A DNA stretch of 64,000 nucleotides from Tumidithrix helvetica (GTDB lineage Bacteria; Cyanobacteriota; Cyanobacteriia; Pseudanabaenales; Pseudanabaenaceae). Shown piece by piece: positions 1 to 8,323 of the stretch. Below the pieces are notes generated by a model, which was not told where the DNA came from, did not search any database, and saw nothing but the letters and a program-made list of their open reading frames with translations. Both the position numbers and the translations under genes were made by a program. The DNA lies in NCBI RefSeq assembly GCF_965232925.1, contig NZ_CBDDRA010000018.1, forward strand, positions 62,001 through 126,000, written 5' to 3'. The first letter of the stretch is position 1; the number at the start of each line of letters is the position of its first letter.

Positions 1-138
1 AATGATTAAGAAAAATCCAACCATCTGGATAATATTTGGTTGCATTACCTCCCAACCCTTCCGAAAATATTTCTCAACATCGACGGTATAGTCTTTTTGC
101 AAAACTGCATCTAACTGTTCGTTTCCACTAGTATTCAT
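1..138 (-). CDS. N-terminal part of an unidentified membrane protein (cut by window edge)
   Basis: Reading the minus strand from an ATG at 138 gives 46 codons without a stop up to the window edge. The start is supported by a GAGGAG-like ribosome site about 10 nt upstream (around 149-155). The visible peptide is a polar stretch of about 35 residues with a YFRKGWEVM segment, followed by the beginning of a hydrophobic run (MVGFFLII). That layout fits a multi-pass membrane protein with a short cytoplasmic N-terminus. The family cannot be named from this fragment. It is transcribed away from the peroxidase gene. Confidence 0.6.
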   Translation of the reverse strand, partial: MNTSGNEQLDAVLQKDYTVDVEKYFRKGWEVMQPNIIQMVGFFLII

Positions 139-607
139 AATTTCAAGACTCCTCGATAGATTTTATGATAATTGCATAGAGTATTTCCAATGCTTAAGCG
201 TACTACAGCGCTATTCGTTAAATTTAGATTTAATATGAAACTTTGAATTACTTAATTCTTGACGAGGCAAATCGAGGTTTGCACAACAAGCTAGCCATTA
301 GCTGCTCTCCTTTAAGCGTAGTAGGAGCGTGCAGGCATCTTGCCTGCACTACAAATTCATAAAAACTCATTTAGGTTTAGCATATAGGTTAGGATTCATG
401 ATGAGCAAGCTGAGGTTCTATAGCTTCCCTTTATCCATTTCCTCCAACAACATAAAGAATATTTACATTCCCTCCATATCAAATTAGAAGCTCCACAAGA
501 GATGATTATTTCTTGTTGCAAAAAACAGACAAGTTCAATATTCTTGTGGCTCTATTGGCTGGCATGTCAGAATTTGCAAATTCTTTAGAGACACATACCC
601 CTATTAC
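139..607. other. Intergenic region with half copy of a dispersed repeat
   Basis: This 469-bp stretch lies between divergent genes and should hold both promoters. No ORF in it looks real. The recognisable content is at about 320-386: a half copy of the repeat that also occurs at 37896-37999 and 44049-44150, with the palindromic core GCAGGCATCTTGCCTGC at 331-347 and the end TTTAGGTTTAGCATATA at 370-386. Confidence 0.6.
320..386 (-). repeat. Partial copy of a ~103-bp MITE-like repeat
   Basis: Read on the minus strand, this stretch aligns with the left half and core of the repeats at 37896-37999 and 44049-44150. It shows the same order: a TATA-GC-AAACCTAAA end, TGAGTT, AATTTGTA, then the palindromic GCAGGC-core. 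The far end is not recognisable, so the copy looks truncated or diverged towards 320. Confidence 0.6.
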
Positions 608-1663
608 ATGAAAAAACTTCAGACAAAACCGCGAGCGTTCAAACAATGGTCGATCTTGGCGATCGCAATTTGCGGTCTGATGTTTTTATGCTTGCAAAGT
701 TGTCAGAATACCGAGGCTTTAAGATCACCAAACGTTGATTCATCCCTGCAAGATTTAACCCTGAAAGTCACACAAGTCCCAGAACCAATTCAACCGATTC
801 CTTTAGAAATCGTACTAAATCCACAAAAGGTGGAGTTAGGGAAGCGACTTTTTCATGACACGAGTTTATCGGGCGATGGTAAGGTCGCTTGTGCTACCTG
901 TCATAAGCTCAGTATGGGCGGCGTCGATCGCAAAATGAAGTCGATAGGCATGAATAATGTCATGACGGAGAGAAATACATCTACTGTTTTTAACAGCGGT
1001 TTTAATTTCAAACAGGGATGGGATGGTAAAGCTGCGACGTTAGAAGAAGTTGTTGAGCTAGTCATCAACGACCCAACCATGATGTCAAATTCTTGGACGG
1101 CGATCGTTCAGCATCTCAAGCAAGAAACAAACTACGAGCAAGCGTTTCGGCAAGTTTACGATAATGGAATTACTAGTGAGAACATCAAAGACGCGATCGC
1201 TACCTTCACAAGATCTCTCTATACACCCAATTCTCGCTTCGATCGGTATTTACGCGGTCAACAGGATGCCATTTCCGATGAGGAGAAAGCAGGTTATAAA
1301 CTCTTTAAAGACTATGGTTGTGCGAGTTGCCATCAAGGCGTAAATGTTGGCGGCAATCTGTTTCAGAAGTTTGGCGTTACCGAGAACTACTTTAAAGTTC
1401 ATGGAAATCCTAGCAAACCCGATTTGGGAAGGTCTAATGTTACTGGCTCAGAAGCCGATCGCTATGTGTTTAAAGTACCTAGTTTGCGGAATATCGCCTT
1501 AACGGAGCCATACCTGCACAACGGTTGGGCAAAGACTCTAGCGGAAGCGATCGACATTATGGCAGATTATCAGTTGGGGCGTGTGCTGCCTAAAAAAGAT
1601 AGCGATTCGATCGTGCAATTTCTCAATACGCTTACGGGTGAATATCAGGGCAAACCACTATGA
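608..1663 (+). CDS. Di-heme cytochrome c peroxidase (CcpA/MauG family)
   Basis: The protein has 351 residues and belongs to the bacterial di-heme peroxidase family, which reduces hydrogen peroxide with electrons from small c-type carriers in the periplasm or lumen. Two CxxCH heme sites are visible: C95-A-T-C98-H99 in the N-terminal domain and C238-A-S-C241-H242 in the C-terminal domain, the standard arrangement. Residues 14-31 form a hydrophobic signal that ends in LQSC, so C32 probably carries lipid and anchors the enzyme to the membrane. Motifs GKRLFHD (78-84) and the C-terminal YLHNGW segment are typical of the family. The stop overlaps the start of the cyclase gene (ATGA, 4 bp), which implies translational coupling. 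MauG-like oxidase activity on a protein substrate cannot be excluded from sequence. Confidence 0.9.
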   Translation: MKKLQTKPRAFKQWSILAIAICGLMFLCLQSCQNTEALRSPNVDSSLQDLTLKVTQVPEPIQPIPLEIVLNPQKVELGKRLFHDTSLSGDGKVACATCHKLSMGGVDRKMKSIGMNNVMTERNTSTVFNSGFNFKQGWDGKAATLEEVVELVINDPTMMSNSWTAIVQHLKQETNYEQAFRQVYDNGITSENIKDAIATFTRSLYTPNSRFDRYLRGQQDAISDEEKAGYKLFKDYGCASCHQGVNVGGNLFQKFGVTENYFKVHGNPSKPDLGRSNVTGSEADRYVFKVPSLRNIALTEPYLHNGWAKTLAEAIDIMADYQLGRVLPKKDSDSIVQFLNTLTGEYQGKPL

Positions 1664-3207
1664 AATCAATTTTTTTGAGAAACATGGCGATCGCACTGGT
1701 AGTTGTATCGATTTTTATATTTTTGGTAACAAAGGCACAAGCGATTGATGAGAGAAAGCACGATCTTTTTGCATTGAACTTTCGACAAATAAGTGCTTTA
1801 GATACGAGCCTCAATGAAAATGTTTTTAAGATTCGTTATGGACTTCTCACCTATTACGATCCAATTATTACAGAGTTTAATCAGATCAAAAAATTGCGAA
1901 GTTCTCTAGAAAATCTTCCTGGTTTTGTTCCGCCAAGCGAAAAACAAAAGATCGCGGCAATTATGGCAAGATTAGCAGAAGTTCAACAACAAAAGGAAAC
2001 GCTGATAGAGCAGTTTAAATCAAAAAATGCAATCCTCAAAAATTCCCTTGCCTATCTGCCAGTGATTACAACCCAGCTAGGGACAAATCTAGGGTCTGAA
2101 ACGCAAGGCGATTTATTTGTTAACCTGATCAACAATTTACTCAAGCAAGTCTTGCTGTTTAATCTTGGTACCAATCAAGATCTCGTTCCTCAAATCGATG
2201 CTTTAATTGGGCTACTTTTGGCTCGTCAAGATCAATATGCACCCAAGAGTTTTGAGGACATTAAGTTCTTAACTACCCACGCTCAAATTATTGTTAAATA
2301 CAAACCAATTGTTGACACCTTAACGCTTCAGATCACTTCATTACCCGTTCCACAAATGGCAGAAGAAGCTTATGGGTTATTCGAGCAAAGTTATAAGAAT
2401 GCCTTAGATCTATCAAATTTTTATCGCTTATTACTGTTTCTATTTTCTCTCATTCTCACCATCAGTATTTCAACCTATATTATCCTGAGTTTGAGAAGCC
2501 TCAATCGAGGATTAAAAAGGGCTGAGGCTTCTCTACGTGCCGAGCAAGCCCAGTCCGAGCGCTTATTGCTCAATATTTTGCCCGAAGCGATCGCAATGCG
2601 TCTGAAGCAAGAACCAAAGGCGATCGCCGATAGCTTTGCGGATGTCACGGTGTTATTTGCCGATATTGTCAATTTTACGCAAATGTCTTCCCATATTTTG
2701 CCGTTGGAATTGGTGGAAATGCTCAATCAGATTTTCTCAGTGTTCGATCGCTTGTCGGAACAGCATGGTCTAGAAAAGATTAAGACCATAGGCGATGCCT
2801 ATATGGTTGTAGGTGGACTTCCCAATCCTCGCGCCGATCATGCTGAGGCGATCGCAGACATGGCTTTGGATATGCTGAGAGAAACCTCTAAGTTTCAAAG
2901 CAAAGATGGAACAGCGCTTGATATTAGAATCGGCATTAACTCTGGATCGGTGGTGGCGGGGGTGATTGGCACAAAGAAGTTTATTTACGATTTATGGGGC
3001 GATGCAGTCAATGTGGCAAGTCGAATGGAATCCCATGGAGATGTTGGGAAGATTCAAGTTACGCAGGCAACGTATATGAAGCTCAAGGGCAAATATATGC
3101 TTGAAGAACGTGGAGAGATCTCGATTAAGGGAAAAGGGAAAATGACAACCTATTGGCTGACTGGCAAAGTAGAGAGTTCTCTGGTAAAAGCCGAAAGCGA
3201 TCGCTGA
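1660..3207 (+). CDS. Membrane-bound class III adenylate cyclase with periplasmic helical sensor region
   Basis: The 515-residue protein has a TM helix near residues 6-28, a predominantly helical extracytoplasmic region of about 220 residues, a second TM near 250-280, a short linker and a class III cyclase domain from about 305 to 500. Metal-binding aspartates are D335 (FADI) and D379 (IGDA). The purine-selecting pair is K375 (KIKT) and D444 (YDLWG), which is the adenylate-cyclase combination, and N451 and R455 of the transition-state motif are present. The helical sensor resembles the DAHL-type ligand-binding region found on bacterial signalling proteins; that assignment is an inference from the layout. 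The gene starts inside the stop of the peroxidase gene, so the two are probably co-expressed. The product is expected to be cAMP. Confidence 0.85.
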   Translation: MKSIFLRNMAIALVVVSIFIFLVTKAQAIDERKHDLFALNFRQISALDTSLNENVFKIRYGLLTYYDPIITEFNQIKKLRSSLENLPGFVPPSEKQKIAAIMARLAEVQQQKETLIEQFKSKNAILKNSLAYLPVITTQLGTNLGSETQGDLFVNLINNLLKQVLLFNLGTNQDLVPQIDALIGLLLARQDQYAPKSFEDIKFLTTHAQIIVKYKPIVDTLTLQITSLPVPQMAEEAYGLFEQSYKNALDLSNFYRLLLFLFSLILTISISTYIILSLRSLNRGLKRAEASLRAEQAQSERLLLNILPEAIAMRLKQEPKAIADSFADVTVLFADIVNFTQMSSHILPLELVEMLNQIFSVFDRLSEQHGLEKIKTIGDAYMVVGGLPNPRADHAEAIADMALDMLRETSKFQSKDGTALDIRIGINSGSVVAGVIGTKKFIYDLWGDAVNVASRMESHGDVGKIQVTQATYMKLKGKYMLEERGEISIKGKGKMTTYWLTGKVESSLVKAESDR

Positions 3208-3266
3208 TGTCTTAAGTTCTAAAACTTGAACCTACTCCATGCAATATCTATTGAGTACTCAAAAAT

Positions 3267-3503
3267 ATGCCCAGAAAATCTTTTGAAGACAAGTACCCCA
3301 ATATTGCCAGATGGGTTTACGAACATTCTGGCTGGATTGAAATTGGACGCGATCCAGATAGCCCATTAACTTCATTTGTTCGGGCGATCGATATGGGTGG
3401 AATGGTTTGGGAAGGCGAAGATGAGTATGAATCGCTAGATGATGCATTTTTAGATTTAGAGGCAGGAGTGCAGGAGTATTTGCAGGAGATCTATGGGGAA
3501 TAA
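3267..3503 (+). CDS. Small acidic conserved-type protein of unknown function
   Basis: This 78-residue, acidic, soluble-looking protein has no signal peptide or membrane segment. Visible features are an aromatic/charged N-terminus (ARWVYEHSGWIEIGRD) and an acidic C-terminal half predicted to be helical (SLDDAFLDLEAGVQEYL). I do not recognise a named family, though short proteins of this look occur in cyanobacteria. The ATG at 3267 follows the cyclase gene by 59 bp. A weak hairpin (AGCAAG/CTTGCT, 3612-3627) lies downstream. Confidence 0.65.
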   Translation: MPRKSFEDKYPNIARWVYEHSGWIEIGRDPDSPLTSFVRAIDMGGMVWEGEDEYESLDDAFLDLEAGVQEYLQEIYGE

Positions 3504-3680
3504 TTGCTGACCTACGGTACTGGGTGGTTTTGATTTACCCCCGATCGCATGGGAAGAGATTTGCGATCGCTCCTTATTTGAACGTGAATTCGGATCAAAC
3601 CCCTCGGTTCCAGCAAGTTGGCTTGCTTTGTTCCGAAATCCTTAACCCAACCTCATGTTACCGTCAACAAATTTCTGGAA

Positions 3681-4802
3681 TTATTCTTGGGATGGATTGA
3701 GATAGGCTAAGCCTCTTGTCACCAAGCGATCGCGATCGATACCAGCGGATAACTCGCGATTTTGCAAAAATTCTTGGGCTTTTTCTGCCAGACTACCTTG
3801 GCGGGTGGCTCCCTCTCCATTACTTGCATTTGTCGAAATCTCGGGCGATCGCGGCTCAAATAAATAATGCACTGCTATCATCTGAAAAGTGCGGAGCTGC
3901 TTATAGTCCAATTGTCGTTGCAGGGATTTGGGCAGGTTAATGACTTTTTGTCGCACCAGTTTGTCTTCGATGCCAACTTGGTTGGCTTGGTCGGCAATGA
4001 CTTGGTCGAGGATGGAGGCATCTTTGCCTGTGGCATCAATAATCGGTAAATCTACAGTTTTGCGAGGAGAGGTTAGCCTGTGAAACTGGGCTGTATGGGA
4101 TTCTAAATCAAAGGAGACAAAGCCCTTATCTTCCTTTGCCTCTTTCCAAATATCATTACTGGTACGCTCGATCGCGCCCGCATAGTAGGCATTACGACCT
4201 AAAGGCGTGTAGCTGTGATAATGACCGCAAGCCACATAGTCCCAAGGCAATGTCAGCAAGTCCGTAGGAATTTCGTAGCCGCCATAGTCATTGATGCGAT
4301 CGCTGTCTACCGTACCGTGCAGCATCAACAAGTTGTAAGCATAGTCAAGATCGGGGCGAATTTGGATTTGCTCGACCTGTCCGAGAGCATTGTGGGGCAA
4401 ACAGAAGACCTTGACTTGACCATCGCAAACTTCCACGGCTTCGGGCTGATTGGTAATCACTTGGATGCGCGGAATTAAACTCATCAGCTCCAGAATGCAG
4501 CGATTGTCTGAAGATTTTACAGATTCGTGATTGCCAGCAATGACCACAATTTCTGCAGCACAGGCTTCTTGAAATTTAATCAGTTCTTTCTGGGTCTGTA
4601 CGACTGCCAAGTTGCCAGGACGGGGCACATGAAAAACATCCCCAGCAACTAGCACTACATCAGGCTTTAGCTCCGCTGTCTTTTGTAAAGCTTCCTGAAA
4701 AGCTCTAAATACATCGGCTTCGCGACGATTTACACCTTGCGTTGTCAGGCGATTGTAGGCACGAAAGCCCAGATGCAGATCGGCGAGGTGAACGAGTTTC
4801 AT
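3681..4802 (-). CDS. sbcD: SbcD/Mre11-type DNA repair exonuclease
   Basis: The 373-residue protein is a calcineurin-like metallophosphoesterase of the SbcD/Mre11 type, the nuclease half of the complex that processes DNA ends and hairpins. The metal-binding motifs appear in order: D8-x-H10 (HLADLHLG), GD at 54-55 (VAGDVFH), GNHE at 90-93, H162 (MLHG) and GHYH at 193-196. No sbcC ATPase gene is adjacent, so the partner must be encoded elsewhere or this is a stand-alone family member. The residues after about 300 are less conserved, as expected for the capping region. Confidence 0.85.
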   Translation of the reverse strand: MKLVHLADLHLGFRAYNRLTTQGVNRREADVFRAFQEALQKTAELKPDVVLVAGDVFHVPRPGNLAVVQTQKELIKFQEACAAEIVVIAGNHESVKSSDNRCILELMSLIPRIQVITNQPEAVEVCDGQVKVFCLPHNALGQVEQIQIRPDLDYAYNLLMLHGTVDSDRINDYGGYEIPTDLLTLPWDYVACGHYHSYTPLGRNAYYAGAIERTSNDIWKEAKEDKGFVSFDLESHTAQFHRLTSPRKTVDLPIIDATGKDASILDQVIADQANQVGIEDKLVRQKVINLPKSLQRQLDYKQLRTFQMIAVHYLFEPRSPEISTNASNGEGATRQGSLAEKAQEFLQNRELSAGIDRDRLVTRGLAYLNPSQE

Positions 4803-4890
4803 GGGGTTCCTATGGATTTCTCAAGAATTTATGGCTTATTCCCCTCTTCAATAGGGCGACGGGCAAAGGGAGAGATTTTAGGAGCACTAA

Positions 4891-5547
4891 CTAGAACACG
4901 CTAAACATGAGCTTAAACAGATTGCCCAGCCACACTAAACTGACGATACCCCCTGCGATCGCGAGTGGAATCACAGACAACAGTCGCCAACTGGTCGTGC
5001 CAATTGCCACGGAAGCTGCCCAAACCTGCCAAACCACAAACCAGATCATCACAGCGATCGCCGCATATATCCGGGTGGGAGAGGCTAAGCTCAGAGCTGG
5101 CCCCATAAAGATCCAAGGCATACTGCCAAACGCGGTGAGGGTGAGTAATTCTTGTAACCCGATTTTGTGCTGAAACACCTCTGCTAGGGATTTGAGCAGT
5201 GAGGTAAAAATAAACCAGCCCACCAATCCAGGAATCACGATCAAGGGTAAATACGCAGGTGAGCGACCGATCCGCAGCCCTTCTAAAGCATTCACCAAAA
5301 CGAGCGCCGAGATCGCCTGTGCCATGGAAGGATGCGATCGCAGGGCTTCAAAGGTTTTTGCAGGCGTGAATAAAGCACCATAGATGTTATCTAAAAAACT
5401 ACCGATGGAATTCGATGGCTTTAATTCGGATTGATTGAAAATGACAGCCTGCGAATCTGTGACTGGCTGTTCTGGCATGGGGGGCAGTTCTCGATCTTGT
5501 CCTTCTGAAAGTGGCGCAGTATCTAATGGATCGGTATCTTCTGGCAT
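4891..5547 (-). CDS. Yip1-family integral membrane protein
   Basis: This 218-residue protein has an acidic, proline-rich N-terminus (1-60), then a SFLDNIYGALFTPAKTFEAL segment, followed by about five hydrophobic segments. The short amphipathic start FxPxxTFE and the TM pattern are characteristic of bacterial Yip1-domain proteins, whose function is unknown. The gene is followed on the same strand by sbcD after 88 bp. Its 5' side is bounded by the insertion sequence that begins at 5585, only 37 bp from the start codon, so the native promoter may have been displaced. Confidence 0.75.
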   Translation of the reverse strand: MPEDTDPLDTAPLSEGQDRELPPMPEQPVTDSQAVIFNQSELKPSNSIGSFLDNIYGALFTPAKTFEALRSHPSMAQAISALVLVNALEGLRIGRSPAYLPLIVIPGLVGWFIFTSLLKSLAEVFQHKIGLQELLTLTAFGSMPWIFMGPALSLASPTRIYAAIAVMIWFVVWQVWAASVAIGTTSWRLLSVIPLAIAGGIVSLVWLGNLFKLMFSVF

Positions 5548-5584
5548 GGCATTTAAAACTTGAGGTTAAATTCCCGTTTCGAGT

Positions 5585-6464
5585 CAGCAATTCTCATTAT
5601 GGAAATTTAACTACTGTTAGGCGGGAGATCTAGTAGCTCTAAGCCTTGAATCATAAAAGTCAGTAGATGATCCCAGCTATCAAAAATAAGATACCGAGTC
5701 AAGGCTCGTAAATCGTTAAAAAAGGTTTTGCGTGTAGCCAAGTGGGATCTCAATAACTTGTACTTATTTCCATGTTGTAACAACCACCTTTTCGCCGCTG
5801 TATTCTCGCAGTCTTGCTTGTCATTTCCATCCTGGGGCACGATGAATTCTAGTACTAGGGGAATAACTTGAGACTGATGTGGACTGACAATAACTGGCGT
5901 GACTACGCTATGAAAGTAATGGATTTCTCCTGATTTCTTTTTTCTGGTCGAACATTGGGGACAGTGAATTTGTTTTGAACTAAAGTACTCTGTCCCATCT
6001 AGCGCCATTAAAAGGTTGTTAGCAAATACTCGAAATCCTTGCAGTTTACCCTTTTGCCCTATCGTCTCAAAGATTGTCTCAAATACTGGAAACATTTCCT
6101 TTGGTTTCACAGGATCTAATAAGTCTCGGATGTGGTTATCGGTTGGTATTTTATGAACTCCAAATAGACTTTGGGCATTGCTCCGCCCTTTTGTCTGCTC
6201 CATCGTGCGCTGGTAAGCCAAGAATGATGGACTTTGAGTGAAAAATACACTGAAAGCACTTAGGGCTGCATCATCCATGCCATAGCGACTATTCTTGCCC
6301 GTACGCTTGTCTGGCAATGATTCGAGTAGTTGTCGAAAAAATCCTACAATTGTGTCAAAAGAGCCTAGTTGCTTCAAAGTGCTGAATTGCGATCATCCTG
6401 ATGTCATTAACAATAGCCCTATATCAACAGTTTGACTAGCTTACTTTCATAATGAGAATTGCTG
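5585..6464 (-). mobile_element. Internally deleted ISNCY-type insertion sequence, copy 1
   Basis: Matching ends define the element: CAGCAATTCTCATTAT at 5585-5600 and its exact reverse complement at 6449-6464, with the match continuing imperfectly inwards (GGAAA versus GAAA). The 880-bp interval contains one transposase gene that lacks its middle. No direct target duplication is visible: the flanks are GTTTCGAGT on the left and CATTGGTGG on the right. A second, more decayed copy with the same left end lies at 22053-22310. Confidence 0.85.
5607..6377 (-). pseudogene. Transposase with internal in-frame deletion (ISNCY type)
   Basis: The 256-residue reading frame is open, but by my recollection family members have about 430-450 residues. 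The N-terminal part is intact (GKNSRYGMDDAALSAFSVFF, LDGTEYFSS, a CPQCS zinc-like motif) and so is the C-terminal end (TRKTFFNDLRALTRYLIFDSW). After residue about 205 (RWLLQHGNKY) the frame jumps to LLRSHLATRK and skips the central catalytic portion. The missing middle (TGKFEETYTYRYLNG and NWCELTV) is what survives in the other copy at 22150-22303. The product is therefore expected to be inactive. The start ATG is at 6377. Confidence 0.8.
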
Positions 6465-6546
6465 CATTGGTGGCGTCGATCCTGCGGATATTAACGCTTT
6501 ACTTGTATATTTAGAACTTGCCAAGCGTAAATCTAGCAATTTATAA
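6465..6546 (+). pseudogene. 3' remnant of a gene interrupted by the insertion sequence
   Basis: Directly outside the right IS end an open frame continues for about 26 codons to TAA at 6544-6546. It encodes an IGGVDPADINALL...LELAKRKSSNL tail that looks like real protein (amphipathic helix, codons typical of the neighbours). No matching 5' part is found on the other side of the IS, so if this was a gene its front was deleted. The evidence is short and indirect. Confidence 0.3.
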
Positions 6547-6592
6547 AAATTCAGTATGATTTAGCTACGGTTGCATGTAAAACTGGTAACTC

Positions 6593-7969
6593 ATGTTTGG
6601 CAGGCATAACCCTATGCGTAAAAATAAATACTCTTCCTATTCTTCAAGCCCAAGGCGTAAGTTGGGACTGCGTAGCATTCTTTTGATTTTGCTAATTGGC
6701 TTACCTCTCTTGTTGCTGATTGCTGAGTTGATCGCACGCGGTGTTGTCTTAGCAACTGGTCCTGCGGGGCAGGTGGCAAAAGGGGTGTCGATTGCGCAAG
6801 CCTATACCCTAAAACTTCAAGATGCGAATGGACGGGTTTACCCTGGATTGCCGATTTCAGGAAAGTTACAAGTCCGTCGTAGCCCTTTGATGGGCTATGA
6901 GTTGGTTCCCAGTCAAAGCAGCGATTATTGGCAAATTAACGACCAAGGATTTCGGCAAGACTCTTCGGTTGCAACTGAAAAACCCGTTGGCGAAATTCGT
7001 GTATTTTTGGTAGGTAACTCCACAGCATTTAGCTACATGGCTGCTAGTAATCAGCAAGCCTTAGCTTTTAAGTTAGAAAAATTACTGAACGATCGCGTCA
7101 GGCTGCAAAATCAGCAACCCAATCAATTTAAGCCTAAGGAATTGCCCTATTTTGCCGATCAAATTGAAGCCAGCCGTGCGCTCCCTCCTCGGATCCGAGA
7201 TGGCTCCTATCGCGTGATTGCAGCGGCGGTTCCCGGCTATAACTCCAGTAACGAGTTAGCCCTGATCGCCCATCGGGTCATGCAATTTCGCCCTGATGCC
7301 TTGATTGTTTTAGATGGCTATGAAGATTTGCGATCGCCTAGTCAAGAAAGTGCCCACGAACTGGTGAATCTCGAACAGCTACTACAAGACCCAATGGCAC
7401 AGTATCGCCAGCAGGTTTCCCAGAACTTTAATGCTTGGCTAGATTCGTTTTACTTGATGCAAGCGTTGCATCGTTGGGTACTGCCGCCGCAAGCGCCCCC
7501 TGTTGAGGGTGGGTATCAAATTTTTAGCGCCGATCGGATTGGTAACGATCCCAAGGAAGTGCGATCGCGTATAGAGCGATATCGCTATAACATTCAGCAA
7601 ATAGCGAAATTAACGGCGGGGATTCCTACAATCGTGGCAATTCAACCTGAAATTACAGGCAAGCAAGATGCACTCACCCCTGAAGAAACTGAGTTGCTCA
7701 AACGCCTTGGTGGCGACTATACCAAGCGTGCTGAAAAAGCCTACGCAGAGTTAGAGTCAAAGATTCTGAGCTACAACCTGCCGAATGCCAAACTCCTGAG
7801 TTTTTATCAGGCTTTTAGCAACTTTAAAAAACAGGCATTTCAAGACCCCATCCATCTCACTGATGCGGCAAATGACTTTGTTGCCGATCGCCTATATACC
7901 AATCTTGCCGATGCCTTTGCCGTTCAACCCACCAGTCCTACACCTCAATCAGAATCTTTGGGGCGTTAA
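6593..7969 (+). CDS. Membrane-anchored SGNH-type hydrolase
   Basis: The 458-residue protein has a basic N-terminus, one TM helix at about 25-47 and a large extracytoplasmic domain. The catalytic layout of the SGNH superfamily is visible: a GNS motif with nucleophile S143 (VFLVGNSTAFSY) and the C-terminal D418-P-I-H421-L motif. These enzymes are esterases or O-acyl hydrolases, often acting on cell-wall or exopolysaccharide substrates. The actual substrate is not known. A GLP-like segment with an aromatic QINDQGFR motif (about 120-127) is common in cyanobacterial members. It follows the IS by about 130 bp. Confidence 0.75.
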   Translation: MFGRHNPMRKNKYSSYSSSPRRKLGLRSILLILLIGLPLLLLIAELIARGVVLATGPAGQVAKGVSIAQAYTLKLQDANGRVYPGLPISGKLQVRRSPLMGYELVPSQSSDYWQINDQGFRQDSSVATEKPVGEIRVFLVGNSTAFSYMAASNQQALAFKLEKLLNDRVRLQNQQPNQFKPKELPYFADQIEASRALPPRIRDGSYRVIAAAVPGYNSSNELALIAHRVMQFRPDALIVLDGYEDLRSPSQESAHELVNLEQLLQDPMAQYRQQVSQNFNAWLDSFYLMQALHRWVLPPQAPPVEGGYQIFSADRIGNDPKEVRSRIERYRYNIQQIAKLTAGIPTIVAIQPEITGKQDALTPEETELLKRLGGDYTKRAEKAYAELESKILSYNLPNAKLLSFYQAFSNFKKQAFQDPIHLTDAANDFVADRLYTNLADAFAVQPTSPTPQSESLGR

Positions 7970-8323
7970 TTGATTCAGTTGATTGATTCTATGGCTCTGC
8001 GCGATCGAATTCGCTCGATTGTTTCGCTCAATTGTCATAGACAACCTGAATTCGGGTTAAGGATTTTAGGACAAAATATTGGGCGTACAAGGGGTAAGGG
8101 CAGGCACAGGGGCACTGCCCCTACGAAAATTGGGTAGAGGTAGTGGATAGTGTGTGCCTACCCCCTAGTATCCCGTGCCTATTCCCTAGTATCTAGTGCT
8201 TTCGCCTCGCTCCTAATTTGAGCTTTTTGTCATGTCTTGCCCTGAAATCTATGTACCCGTTTCCCCTCAACAGAGAAAATCAGGTTAAGCTAGGATTACT
8301 ATCGCTTCTTCAGTCATAATCCT
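7970..8323. other. Intergenic region with short repeats
   Basis: No gene is visible in these 354 bp. The region contains a G/C-rich inverted element around 8099-8131 (AGGGGCACTGCCCCT core) of a kind frequent between cyanobacterial genes. It also holds two imperfect tandem units of about 22 bp (GTGCCTAxxCCCTAGTATC) at about 8151-8193. The hisD promoter should lie near the right end. Confidence 0.5.

Noticed and set aside
3588..8068. Shared 13-mer AAATCCTTAACCC at 3636-3648 and its complement at 8054-8066
   Set aside because: A 13-bp match is expected many times by chance within 64 kb, and the flanks do not align.
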